This document shows, piece after piece, positions 51,691 through 60,428 of a stretch of 61,927 bases of DNA. Source of the DNA: Cerasicoccus frondis (GTDB taxonomy: Bacteria; Verrucomicrobiota; Verrucomicrobiia; Opitutales; Cerasicoccaceae). The translations under genes were made by a program, and so were the position numbers. Within the stretch, counting starts at the first letter, position 1, and every line of letters begins with the position of its first letter. The stretch lies in contig JAVDPC010000035.1 of assembly GCA_031296915.1 (NCBI GenBank), forward strand, positions 1-61,927, given 5' to 3'. The notes beneath the pieces are model-generated. The model was not told the origin of the DNA and did not search any database. It saw nothing but the letters and a program-made list of their open reading frames with translations.

Positions 51691-53004
51691 ATGCTGGAAC
51701 GCTGCTTTAAACTACAAACCCACGGTACGACCGCAGGCCGCGAATGCCTGGCCGGGCTCACCACCTTTGCGGCGATGGCTTACATCCTCGTGGTCAACCC
51801 GAGCATCCTGTCGCAAGGCACTGGCATGGATCAGGCGGGGCTGATCAGCGTCACCGCACTGGCGGCCGCACTGGGCTGCTTTTTCATGGCGGCGCTGACG
51901 AATTATCCCATCGCCCAGGCGCCCGGCATGGGCCTCAACAGCTACTTTGCCAGCGTCGTCGTCGTTGGCATGGGCGTTCCATGGGAAGGCGCGCTGGCCA
52001 TGGTCTTTTGGAACGGCGTCATCTTCCTCCTGCTCTCAATTTCCGGCGTGCGCAAGGCGATCATCCGCTCGCTGCCAGCTTGCCTTCAGGTGGGCATCCA
52101 GTGCGGCATCGGATTTTTCATCGCGTTCATCGGTCTGACGAATGCCAAGGTGATCGTCGACAACCCCTTCACCCTCGTCAGCGAAGGCAATTTGCTAACC
52201 GCCGCCCCGCTCATGGCGCTTGGTGGATTGCTCATCATGACCGCGCTGACCGTCCGGAAAATTCCGGGCGCGATCATCATGACTGTGCTTGGACTAACGG
52301 TTCTAGGCTTATTTCTTCATGACGGTGACAACGCAATCACTCAGCAGCCCGATGGCTTTTTTGGGCTGCCCGCCAGTATGAAGCAGACCTTTCTGGCGCT
52401 CGATTGGCTTTACCCGTTTAAGGAATGGAAAACCGCCTTGCCGATCATTGCGACCTTACTGATCCTGGACTTGTTCGATTCGCTGGGAACGCTCATCGCT
52501 GTCGGGCGTCAAAGTGGCCTGATGGATGATAAAGGCGAAATGCCCAAGCTCAACCGCGCCCTCACCGCCGATGCACTCGCAACCACCTTCGGGGCCCTGC
52601 TGGGCACCTCAACCACAACGGCTTACATCGAATCGGCAACCGGCGTCGAGGCAGGCGGACGCACCGGATTAACCTCTCTCGTCGTCGGCTGCTGCTTTCT
52701 CCTAGCGCTCTTCTTCACGCCCATCCTCACGATTGTCCCCGGCGCAGCGACTGCGCCAGCGCTCATCATGGTCGGCTTATTCATGGCGCAGGGCCTGAAA
52801 GAGATCGATTATCGTAACCTGCTCGAAGTCGCCCCCGCCATCCTCACTGCGTTGCTTATTCCGCTGAGTTTCAGCATCACGCATGGCATTATGGCAGGCA
52901 TTATCTTTTACGTTCTGCTGATGACGCTCGCAGGACGGGCCAAGGAAGTCACCATCGGAGCCTGGATCATTGCTGCCGTTTTTGTCGGGTTCGCGTTCAT
53001 TTAA
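51691..53004 (+). CDS. Purine permease (AzgA-type NCS2 transporter)
   Basis: 437 residues from the ATG at 51691 (MLERCFKLQTHGTTAGREC). GLTTFAAMAYILVVNPSILS, QAPGMGLNSYFASVVVVGMG and DLFDSLGTLIAVGRQSGLMD are the hallmark blocks of the AzgA branch (adenine, guanine, hypoxanthine:H+ symport). TTTAYIESATGVEAGGRTGL is also typical. About 12 to 14 membrane helices. Divergent from the dehydrogenase. Confidence 0.92.
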   Translation: MLERCFKLQTHGTTAGRECLAGLTTFAAMAYILVVNPSILSQGTGMDQAGLISVTALAAALGCFFMAALTNYPIAQAPGMGLNSYFASVVVVGMGVPWEGALAMVFWNGVIFLLLSISGVRKAIIRSLPACLQVGIQCGIGFFIAFIGLTNAKVIVDNPFTLVSEGNLLTAAPLMALGGLLIMTALTVRKIPGAIIMTVLGLTVLGLFLHDGDNAITQQPDGFFGLPASMKQTFLALDWLYPFKEWKTALPIIATLLILDLFDSLGTLIAVGRQSGLMDDKGEMPKLNRALTADALATTFGALLGTSTTTAYIESATGVEAGGRTGLTSLVVGCCFLLALFFTPILTIVPGAATAPALIMVGLFMAQGLKEIDYRNLLEVAPAILTALLIPLSFSITHGIMAGIIFYVLLMTLAGRAKEVTIGAWIIAAVFVGFAFI

Positions 53005-53129
53005 GTCGATACGAATTTCTCAAAAGGAGCCGAAATCAGCGCACTTCAGCTGAAAAATCGGTTAAAGCCCCAGAGAAATGGCACATGCAGCTTGATTTGG
53101 CCGCAAAGGCTGCTCTACGTTTAGGGGAT

Positions 53130-53831
53130 ATGTCAGTTGACTCCGACCTTTCGTCCTTTGACACCAGTTCCTCCCCCGGGGGGGGCGGCATGATTGCACC
53201 GCTACTGGTTGGCTTTGCCGGCGTGCTCCTGGGCGGAGCTGCATTGTATTTCAGCCTCACCGGCGCGGGCGCGACTGATGACGCTCAAAGCAACCTCAAG
53301 CAAATGACCGCCAAGGCCGAGGGTCTGGAAACCCGCCTGGCCGATCTCGAAACCAAGTACAACGAACAGGCAAGCCAACTGGCCGACGCCGAGCAGAAGC
53401 TTGAGCAGTTGACCAATGACGCCAATGGCGCATTCAAAAAGGTCGGCATCGAGATCACGAAAAACCGAGATATGATCGACGTCTCCGCAGACAAGCTTTC
53501 CGAGCTGATTGACTCGCTTAACCGCAGTGGACGCCCCGCCGCCAGCGCTCCGGCTTCCACCGGGATCAACACTGGGCCAGCCGCCCCTGCGGCTCCAACG
53601 GCGTCAACTCCGCAGGAGCGACTGCCCGTCGCCACCACCAGCCAGGAAGACACCACCTCCCTGCCCCTGGCCAGCCCCGAAACCCGCACACACACCATCC
53701 GTTCGGGCGACACCTTTACCAAGCTCAGCGACCAGTATAATGTGTCCGTGGCGGCTATCCTCGCAGCCAATCCCAACGTGGACCCACGACGACTGGCGGT
53801 CGGTCAAAAAATCCAGATTCCTGTCGAGTAA
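53130..53831 (+). CDS. Membrane-anchored LysM-domain protein
   Basis: 233 residues from the ATG at 53130, which follows a GGGG-type ribosome-binding site; an ATG at 53085 would add 15. A membrane helix (MIAPLLVGFAGVLLGGAALY), a coiled coil (KAEGLETRLADLETKYNEQA to about residue 140), a Pro/Ala-rich linker and a C-terminal LysM domain (THTIRSGDTFTKLSDQYNVS, then VGQKIQIPVE) are visible. It would tie the membrane to peptidoglycan. Confidence 0.85.
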   Translation: MSVDSDLSSFDTSSSPGGGGMIAPLLVGFAGVLLGGAALYFSLTGAGATDDAQSNLKQMTAKAEGLETRLADLETKYNEQASQLADAEQKLEQLTNDANGAFKKVGIEITKNRDMIDVSADKLSELIDSLNRSGRPAASAPASTGINTGPAAPAAPTASTPQERLPVATTSQEDTTSLPLASPETRTHTIRSGDTFTKLSDQYNVSVAAILAANPNVDPRRLAVGQKIQIPVE

Positions 53832-53926
53832 GACGACGCTGGACAGTAAACAAAAAGCCAGCCATTAGCCCGTCTACTGATCATCCGGGCAAGTTGCCAA
53901 TAGCTGAAATCTGGCTAGTGTACATT

Positions 53927-54085
53927 ATGAACCCCGACATGCACTTTTCGCATGATGACCGCCGGGAGCATAACACCTACGAGGACGGCATGGAACTGTC
54001 AGCGAAAGATAAAATGACTTTGCTGCTGATCATTACCGGACTCGGATTACTGATGGTGCTGACGGTCATCGGCATTGGTTTTTAA
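53927..54085 (+). CDS. Small single-helix membrane protein
   Basis: 52 residues from the ATG at 53927: polar His/Asp-rich N-terminus (MNPDMHFSHDDRREHNTYED) and a C-terminal membrane helix (MTLLLIITGLGLLMVLTVIG). No family recognised. Lies alone between the LysM and Na/Pi genes. A TTG or ATG at 53894 would add 11 residues. Confidence 0.5.
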   Translation: MNPDMHFSHDDRREHNTYEDGMELSAKDKMTLLLIITGLGLLMVLTVIGIGF

Positions 54086-54225
54086 GTGGTTGTGCAGCGT
54101 CCCCCCGCGCTGAACCAGTGGAGGCCGCCCGGCTCAGTATGGACGGGCGGCCCGAAGTATAAATGCCGTAAGAAACCTGCTTAAAGTGCTGGCTTCTAGG
54201 AGGATAATGCCCCAGATTCGCGCGC

Positions 54226-55821
54226 ATGTCGTCGCTGATCGGGTCCATGCTAGCTGGCCTGGGGCTGTTTTTCTTCGGAACCGCCCTGCTCGACCGTCAT
54301 CTGCGGGCGCTCGCCGGGCGGCGGTTGCGCGACATCTTTGCCGGGCTCACGGATAACCCCGTCAAAGCCGGTTGGTGGGGCTTTTGCATCGGCGCCATTG
54401 CCCAAACGGCGTCCGCCGTCACCTACCTGACGATCAGCATGGTGAACACCGGGCTCCTGCCGGCCCGCCGCGCGCTGACCGCGCTCAATTGGTCCAACCC
54501 CGGCACCTGCGTGCTGATTTTCTTCCTCACGCTGCCATTGAATGTCTTCACCGCTTATGTCGTCGGCATTGCGGGCATTCTTTACGCATTTCAGCAGCCG
54601 CGCCACGCGCGCGATGCGGTGGGCTTTGTTTTTGGGATCAGCCTCCTGTTCTTCGGGCTATTCCTCATGCAGTCGACCGGCGAGCAGCTTTACCACCACG
54701 ATTGGTTTCACGAGATCATGTCCCACGCCCACGGGCAATACCTGCTCGTATTCCTCGTGGCCACAGCACTCACGGTAGTTGCGCAATCCGGCAACGCCGT
54801 GGTGCTGGTGACGATTGTCCTCGCGCAATCCGCGCTACTGGGCGAAGACGAGGCCGTCATCGCGATCTATGGCGTCAACCTCGGCGCCACGCTAATCACC
54901 CACATTCTCACACTCCGCCTGAAGGGCACCGCCAAGCAAATGGCCATGTTTCAGGTCTACTATGGTTGGATCGGCACAGCGGTGCTGGCGCCGTTGTTTT
55001 TCATCGAGGTCTGGGGTGGCGCTCCACTCGTTCTGAGCCTCTTGCGGCAGCTGAATTTCCCCCTCGCGCAGGAGCTCGCGCTGGTCAACCTGCTCTGGTG
55101 TCTCGTGGCCAGCGGCGTCACGCTTCTGCTGGAAGGACGCTTGGAGAAATTCCTCCTTCGCAAATACCCGCCTGAGTCCAACGAAGCCGAGGACCGTCCG
55201 CGGTATTTGTATCCACGCTGCGAAGAAGACCCAACGGCATGCCTGGACCTGATTGCCCAGGAGCACCGTCGCCTGGCTGGTCGACTGGGGCGCTATTTCC
55301 GCCTGCCGGCTGGCCCCAACGGCAATGCGCCGGAAACCGCCCTCACCCAGCACCGCAACTTCGAAAAAGTAGCCGAGGAAGTTTCCCAGGTGCTCCACGC
55401 CCTGATGGACCGCCGCCAGAGCGGCAAGGATGCCGGCGCCCTCGCCCGCGCCCTGGAGCAACACGACCTATTGGGCGCGCTTGAGCGCGAGTTCTTCCAG
55501 GTCCTCCCCCGGGCCAAACAGCAGGTGCAAAGCACTGATTCGCTCACACACCGCACTTTGGAAGGCCTCGAAGCAGCCTGGCTGACAATCTACGATGCAT
55601 TCGTGACACATGACCCGGACGACATCGAAATGGCGCTCCACGTCTCCGCCGATGGCGGCGGCGCGCTCGCCCGCCTCCGGGAAAACTTCCTCGACCCCGA
55701 CCCTCAATGCTGCCGCGAGGAACAAGGCGCCGCCCTCCATCTACTCGGTGGCTGCGAGCGCCTCGTCTGGCTGGCCAACCGCCTGATCGTCTCCGTGCAG
55801 GATCAGGCGCGGGATAAGTAA
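54226..55821 (+). CDS. Na+/phosphate cotransporter-family protein with PhoU-like tail
   Basis: 531 residues. Two repeats of the NptA/PNaS type are visible: FCIGAIAQTASAVTYLTISM and LVVFLVATALTVVAQSGNAV (here VATALTVVAQSGNAVVLVTI) each contain the Q-(T/S)-x-S/N core that binds phosphate and Na+. About eight membrane helices up to residue 310, then a soluble helical C-terminus (AQEHRRLAGRLGRYFRLPAG and on) like the PhoU-type domain of YjbB. It may export or import phosphate. Monocistronic. Confidence 0.85.
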   Translation: MSSLIGSMLAGLGLFFFGTALLDRHLRALAGRRLRDIFAGLTDNPVKAGWWGFCIGAIAQTASAVTYLTISMVNTGLLPARRALTALNWSNPGTCVLIFFLTLPLNVFTAYVVGIAGILYAFQQPRHARDAVGFVFGISLLFFGLFLMQSTGEQLYHHDWFHEIMSHAHGQYLLVFLVATALTVVAQSGNAVVLVTIVLAQSALLGEDEAVIAIYGVNLGATLITHILTLRLKGTAKQMAMFQVYYGWIGTAVLAPLFFIEVWGGAPLVLSLLRQLNFPLAQELALVNLLWCLVASGVTLLLEGRLEKFLLRKYPPESNEAEDRPRYLYPRCEEDPTACLDLIAQEHRRLAGRLGRYFRLPAGPNGNAPETALTQHRNFEKVAEEVSQVLHALMDRRQSGKDAGALARALEQHDLLGALEREFFQVLPRAKQQVQSTDSLTHRTLEGLEAAWLTIYDAFVTHDPDDIEMALHVSADGGGALARLRENFLDPDPQCCREEQGAALHLLGGCERLVWLANRLIVSVQDQARDK

Positions 55822-55872
55822 AAGGGCGTTGTGTCAGTCAGACACCCCCCCCAGCTAAGTTCTAAAATCTCA

Positions 55873-57480
55873 CTAGTCAAACAGACCTGGCGGCACGTTG
55901 TCGGTATCATTCGCGTTATCGAGCATTGAGATTAGCGCTTGCGTACTGAGATGGGTAACAAACTGGTATTGACTGTATTCGAACATGTCCGAGGTTGCGG
56001 GATATTCTACGATATCGTCACTAATTAAATCAAGATAGGCCACAACGAATTTATAGAGGCTTACTGTCGTGCCGTCGGAGTAGGTTGCGTAGAGGTAATC
56101 ATTCTCGTCGATGCCAATTTCTGAGAGATTACACGGACCATAGCCATTGACGTTTGCACTGACAACCGTCGGCGCCGTGATCGAGCTCGTTTGGGAAAGG
56201 CCGCCAAGAAGATCGTCACCCACATTGTTGGGGGAGGACATGGTATCGGTTCCAAAGTCCAAGCTAATGGTATATGATCCATATTGAACGGACAAATTAC
56301 TTGTTGCAACACCAGCATCAGTATCCACGAGGTCGATGATGTAGTTGGTGTTGAGCGAACCATTACTGCTGAGCACATCACGATTTGTGTAAAATCCGTT
56401 GAGCGAGCCATCTGCATTGAAGTAGGCAAAGATTGCTCCGGTTTCGATGGGGTTTCCAGACTCATCCAGATTGCCGCCAAGGATGAACTTGGCGTCCTCG
56501 TCGAGTAGACAAAGCATCCACAAGTCAGACTCGTCTGGAATTTTCGTCAGGCCGATTTCCAAAGATTGCGCACGGCCGTCCTCATCAACGATTTGGCAAC
56601 TGGCTACGTATTGTGGCTCCTCGAAAATTTCAGTGACTGAAGAGGTGGTGGTGTTATTGAAGACTCCCCATTCACCAAGCACAGAATTGGATTTCACTGA
56701 AATGGAGTTCGTTTCCGAAAAAGCTAGTGTTAGCGCGTTCAGATCGGTCGCATAGGCCGATAGTGTCAGCGTATCGTAGACGACCGTAGTATAGCGTCCA
56801 CGACCGGCATAGGTTCGAATGGTTAAATTGATCTGGATGCCGTCCAGGAGGTCCTGCCATGATGCCAGGCTACGCGCCTCGGAAGAGAAATTGAAGGTTT
56901 TCGCAAAAGTGATGCCTTCGTAAAAGACATACAACTTGAGCTGATCGTTTTCGAACCGAAACACCGAATCGCTGGTGATTTCACTGCCCGATTCAGTTTC
57001 ATCAAAGATCCAGCTGAGTGGCAGGGGATTGGAAACTTCCTGCTCGCTCGGTAGCTGAATTTCAAGAGATGCTTCGGTGGTGACTTCCACCTGTGCATCG
57101 AGTGCGGTCTTGAGATTGATCGCCGAGCTTTCGCTAGTAGTGACGCCATCGGGATCTATATAGTATCCGTAAAGAGCGAAGTTATTCGCCGCCAAATAGC
57201 CGAACGAATTAAATGCGAATGTGCCGCTTCGCGCGTACTGCTTAGTGCTATCGTCGGCGTGCTCGGAAACAATTAAATAATAACTAGGATTTAGGATTTC
57301 AATATCTATTGATTCGAGCTCATAGTCAGCATAGTATTCATCGGTGACGGTTGAGAATGTTGTAGTGTCCGATGGCGGGACGATAATTCCACCTGATTCG
57401 GAGGCATAGGCGTATAAGCCTAGCGATAGTAAGAGAGCATTGTAAGCGATGCCCTTCGCTTTAAGAATACTTAGAGTCAT
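55873..57480 (-). CDS. Exported FlgE (flagellar hook)-like protein
   Basis: 535 residues. A Sec signal peptide (AYNALLLSLGLYAYASESGG) starts the protein. After it, the order of hook-protein segments can be followed: YARSGTFAFNSFGYLAANNF then ALYGYYIDPDG (FlgE: YTRxGxFxxDxxGYLVN...GY); SCQIVDEDGRAQSLEIGLTK (FlgE: VYDSLGxxHxLxxxFxK) with W in SDLWMLCLLD; FAYFNADGSLNGF; NVNGYGPCNLSEIGIDENDY then LYATYSDGTTVSLYKFVVAY (FlgE: DGYxxGxLxxIxIDExGxIxxxYSNGxxxxLxxIAxAxF). The N-terminal D0 domain needed for type III export is missing. No flagellar genes are nearby. Confidence 0.65.
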   Translation of the reverse strand: MTLSILKAKGIAYNALLLSLGLYAYASESGGIIVPPSDTTTFSTVTDEYYADYELESIDIEILNPSYYLIVSEHADDSTKQYARSGTFAFNSFGYLAANNFALYGYYIDPDGVTTSESSAINLKTALDAQVEVTTEASLEIQLPSEQEVSNPLPLSWIFDETESGSEITSDSVFRFENDQLKLYVFYEGITFAKTFNFSSEARSLASWQDLLDGIQINLTIRTYAGRGRYTTVVYDTLTLSAYATDLNALTLAFSETNSISVKSNSVLGEWGVFNNTTTSSVTEIFEEPQYVASCQIVDEDGRAQSLEIGLTKIPDESDLWMLCLLDEDAKFILGGNLDESGNPIETGAIFAYFNADGSLNGFYTNRDVLSSNGSLNTNYIIDLVDTDAGVATSNLSVQYGSYTISLDFGTDTMSSPNNVGDDLLGGLSQTSSITAPTVVSANVNGYGPCNLSEIGIDENDYLYATYSDGTTVSLYKFVVAYLDLISDDIVEYPATSDMFEYSQYQFVTHLSTQALISMLDNANDTDNVPPGLFD

Positions 57481-57797
57481 TTGAATAGCGGTCTAGGATT
57501 AATAAATGGCCTAAATACACCATTTAATTAAGGGTATTCTTTATTTTAATTTCCCTCAATATCAAGTTCAAATGAATCCCTATTGGTTATTTATACTCAA
57601 TATGAATATAGCCTTAATGAATAGTTATCTATAAATGAATATTGGGTTAATTTTCCCTAAACATAGCGACTTCGTTAGATCGGTTTTGGAAAAATACATA
57701 AGCGGCATAGACCTACTGAGATACAATAATCATGCTCCACACCGGTACCGCAGCCCCATTGAGACTTCATCGCTAGTCATTCTCCAAGCGACTACGC
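57481..57797. other. AT-rich intergenic stretch
   Basis: About 320 bases without a convincing gene. The part to 57650 is very AT-rich with recurring AATGAATA-like words and probably contains the promoter of the FlgE-like gene. A frame at 57635-57940 overlaps the PhyH gene antisense and is not supported. Confidence 0.45.
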
Positions 57798-58469
57798 TCA
57801 GGAGACTGCGCGATGCCATGGCTCCGGAGTTGACCTGCCAGAGTGATAAACCAGATGCAGTACGCGTCGGCGTCTTACCTGCTGCGCCGGAGAGGAAGCA
57901 TGAAGCAATAATGGTTTCATCAGCAGCGCCTCGCCTTTAGTTGCGACGCAGGTCATCTGACCATGCTGAGCGACGCGGCCATGAATTTCTTTACTCTTGA
58001 AGACGCCATGAAGATGACTACCAGGCGCAACTCTCAATGGCCCATTTGAATCGTCACAGTCATCAATGTGCAGCCGTACAGCCAGCAGGTCCTCCAGTAT
58101 CTCTTGTGGCGGCCGCGCATAGTCGACACCTGCCTTCTTGCAAGCGAGCGTAAAACCATCGCTCGTCACTGGTCTGGCAAATGGAAACATAACGTCCTGA
58201 TGCCACGTAACTTTCCAGTTAGCAGCCGAAGTCTTATCAAAAGCAATCGCCTGAATTGCGACCGCATTTGCCGAAATCAATCCAGCACCGATCAAGGTAT
58301 TACAAATCTCCAACGAAATTTCACGTATTTCAGGTAAATCGAGCAAACAGCGCTTACCCGCTGCACCTTGGCTAAAGGCAGCTTCCCCTATTGTCGCAAG
58401 TATCGATTGCGCAACTGAGAGGTCGTAAATCTGGAAACCGTCGTCTTGTAGATTCGCTGCATGTGTCAT
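57798..58469 (-). CDS. Phytanoyl-CoA dioxygenase (PhyH)-family oxygenase
   Basis: 223 residues. The Fe(II) triad is H90-x-D92 (WHQDVMFPF) and H190 (KPLLLHASSP), with the 2-oxoglutarate-binding Arg in RRRVLHLVYH at about residue 201. LAVRLHIDDCDDSNGPLRVA is the matching beta strand. It hydroxylates an unidentified small molecule using O2 and 2-oxoglutarate. It is monocistronic. Confidence 0.88.
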   Translation of the reverse strand: MTHAANLQDDGFQIYDLSVAQSILATIGEAAFSQGAAGKRCLLDLPEIREISLEICNTLIGAGLISANAVAIQAIAFDKTSAANWKVTWHQDVMFPFARPVTSDGFTLACKKAGVDYARPPQEILEDLLAVRLHIDDCDDSNGPLRVAPGSHLHGVFKSKEIHGRVAQHGQMTCVATKGEALLMKPLLLHASSPAQQVRRRRVLHLVYHSGRSTPEPWHRAVS

Positions 58470-59003
58470 CGGAGATCATCATATTTTCAGCCCTCCACTA
58501 CCCGTAAACAAGACTTTCCATCAAAATGTTAGCTCCAGTTATTCTGGATCCCCAACCCCTACCGTGTTGTACCTCAAGCCTACTGGTCTTCCTGATGGAA
58601 ACACGAGGGGTGTTGTGACCAAAGCCTTACGTGGGTTTGGTCGAAGCGTCGGCGACACTCCGCAGAAGCGTCGGCGACGCTTCGGGCTACAGTCGGCGAC
58701 GCTTGGTCGCGCAGTCGGCGATACTTAAGTTGCCTCGGAGGCGGGCAATAGGCCGACTTATCATGCTGCTATAATGTCAGGAATGCCGATTGAGCGCAAG
58801 CCTGGAGCACCGTAAAATCTCCCGAAAGTCAGTTGGAGCGATCCCCGGAAGGCCCTATTTCACGCTGATGCTCACTTTAATCCCAGCTCGTATTCCGTGT
58901 TGGAGCAAATTGCGCCAAACTGACGCCGTTTTTTAAGTTGCATCGTTTTTAGGGCGACTCCAATCTCTGCGGTTTTGCTTCAGATCCCGAATCCTTTATA
59001 GCT
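58470..59003. repeat. Gene-free stretch with GTCGGCGACGCTT-type tandem repeats
   Basis: Between 58635 and 58730 at least five variants of the unit (C/A)GTCGGCGA(C/T)(G/A)CTT occur, some separated by AGAAGC or GGGCTACA. The 21 bases 58706-58726 recur inverted at 235-255. Nothing else is recognised; TATAAT at 58770-58775 has no matching -35 box. The start of the phosphofructokinase gene follows. Confidence 0.65.
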
Positions 59004-60266
59004 ATGTCAGAAGAACTTACCGGCAATGTATTGGTCGCCCAGTCGGGCGGTCCAACCGCAGTCATCAACGCCAGCCTCGCTGGTGTCGTCACCGAGGCGC
59101 TCAATCATGGGTGCATCGAGGAAATCTATGGCGGCCTAAACGGCATTCAGGGCATCCTGAACGAAGAGCTGATCGACCTCGCGGAAGAATCCCAGCAAGC
59201 CATCCGCGGCCTGCGTTACACGCCGGCTTCGGCCCTCGGCTCCTGCCGCTACAAGATCACCAACGCTGAAGACTACGAGCGCGTGCTGCAGGTCTTCCAG
59301 GCGCACAACATCCGCTATTTCTTCTACATCGGCGGCAACGACTCCCAGGACACCGCCAACAAGATTTCCAAGCTCGCCAAGGAAAAGGGTTACGCCCTGC
59401 GCGTAATCGGCATTCCTAAGACTGTCGACAACGACCTGCCGATGACTGACCACTGCCCCGGCTATGGCAGCGTAATCAAATACATCGCCACGACCGTGAA
59501 GGAAATCGCCCTGGACAATGAAGCCATGGGCAAGCACGACTTTGTGTCCATCGTTGAAGTCATGGGCCGCAACGCTGGCTGGATCACTGCCGGCGCCAGC
59601 CTCGCCAAGCGCCGCAACGAAGTGGACGACCCACCTCACCTGATCCTCATGCCAGAAGTGCGCTTCAACCCGGAAGCCTTCATTGCCCGCGTGCAGGAAG
59701 TCCTCCGTAAGAGCCCCTACTGCATGGTCGTCGTCGGCGAAGGCCTCACCGACCAGGATGGCAATTACGTCGCCGCCGGAAGCGGCACCGACAGCTTTGG
59801 CCACAGCACCTTGGGTGGCGTTGGCGAATACCTGCGCGAGCTCGTTGAGCAAAACCTGAGCAAGGTCCGCGCCCGCTCGCTGAAGCTCGGCTACGCTCAG
59901 CGCGCCGCTGGTCACTGCGCTTCGCAGGCCGACAACGACGAAGCCTTCCTGGCTGGCGCCGCTGCCGTCAAGGCCGCCGTCGAGCAAGGCGTGACCGACA
60001 AGATGGTCACTCTCGTCCGCACCGAAAGCGACTTCTACGGCTGCGAAACCGGCCTCGCCAACCTGGACGACGTCGCCAACGCCGAGAAGCCCTTCCCGGT
60101 CCAGTGGATCAACGAAGACGGCGTGAGCATCAACTTCCAGTTCTTCAAGTACGCCAACCCGCTCATCCAGGGCGAAGTCCAGGTTCCCTACGAAAACGGC
60201 ACGCCGAAGTATATGTCCTTCACCGGCAACCGCGTCGCCAAGGAATTACCAAACTTCAAGGGCTAA
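59004..60266 (+). CDS. Pyrophosphate-dependent 6-phosphofructokinase
   Basis: 420 residues. AQSGGPTAVINASLAG is the N-terminal phosphate loop; IGGNDSQDTANK lies at residues 109-120 and PKTVDND at 138-144. The lysine K139 stands where ATP-dependent enzymes have glycine, the known mark of PPi use. VEVMGRNAGWITAGASLAKR and KLGYAQRAAGHCASQADND fit the fructose-6-phosphate and late motifs of the long bacterial group. It interconverts fructose-6-phosphate and fructose-1,6-bisphosphate reversibly. Followed by a strong terminator. Confidence 0.93.
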   Translation: MSEELTGNVLVAQSGGPTAVINASLAGVVTEALNHGCIEEIYGGLNGIQGILNEELIDLAEESQQAIRGLRYTPASALGSCRYKITNAEDYERVLQVFQAHNIRYFFYIGGNDSQDTANKISKLAKEKGYALRVIGIPKTVDNDLPMTDHCPGYGSVIKYIATTVKEIALDNEAMGKHDFVSIVEVMGRNAGWITAGASLAKRRNEVDDPPHLILMPEVRFNPEAFIARVQEVLRKSPYCMVVVGEGLTDQDGNYVAAGSGTDSFGHSTLGGVGEYLRELVEQNLSKVRARSLKLGYAQRAAGHCASQADNDEAFLAGAAAVKAAVEQGVTDKMVTLVRTESDFYGCETGLANLDDVANAEKPFPVQWINEDGVSINFQFFKYANPLIQGEVQVPYENGTPKYMSFTGNRVAKELPNFKG

Positions 60267-60294
60267 GCTTAAGAACCGGAATCTCATTTTCCTC

Positions 60295-60328
60295 AAAAGC
60301 GCGCATCTCCATAGATGCGCGCTTTTTT
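60295..60328 (+). terminator. Strong Rho-independent terminator after the phosphofructokinase gene
   Basis: A perfect 14-base stem: AAAAGCGCGCATCT (60295-60308) with 60313-60326, four-base loop, ending in T6. The A-rich 5' side makes it usable in both directions. Confidence 0.92.
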
Positions 60329-60428
60329 GTGGGCGATCCACTTCAGGCAATGTTACGCGCGGGTTAACAATAAGAAACGGAATATTACTTTCATTGCTTA
60401 CAATCACAATACAAGTTGGGTTAGCAAT

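Noticed and set aside
54372..55175. 267-residue plus-strand open frame in the Na/Pi gene
   Set aside because: Different frame of a clear transporter gene; Arg/His/Pro-rich and without family features.
58635..58730. CRISPR array
   Set aside because: The units are too short and irregular, without spacers of equal length, and no cas genes are present in the window.
59136..59987. 283-residue minus-strand open frame
   Set aside because: Antisense shadow of the phosphofructokinase gene, with biased Gly/Ala/Val composition.
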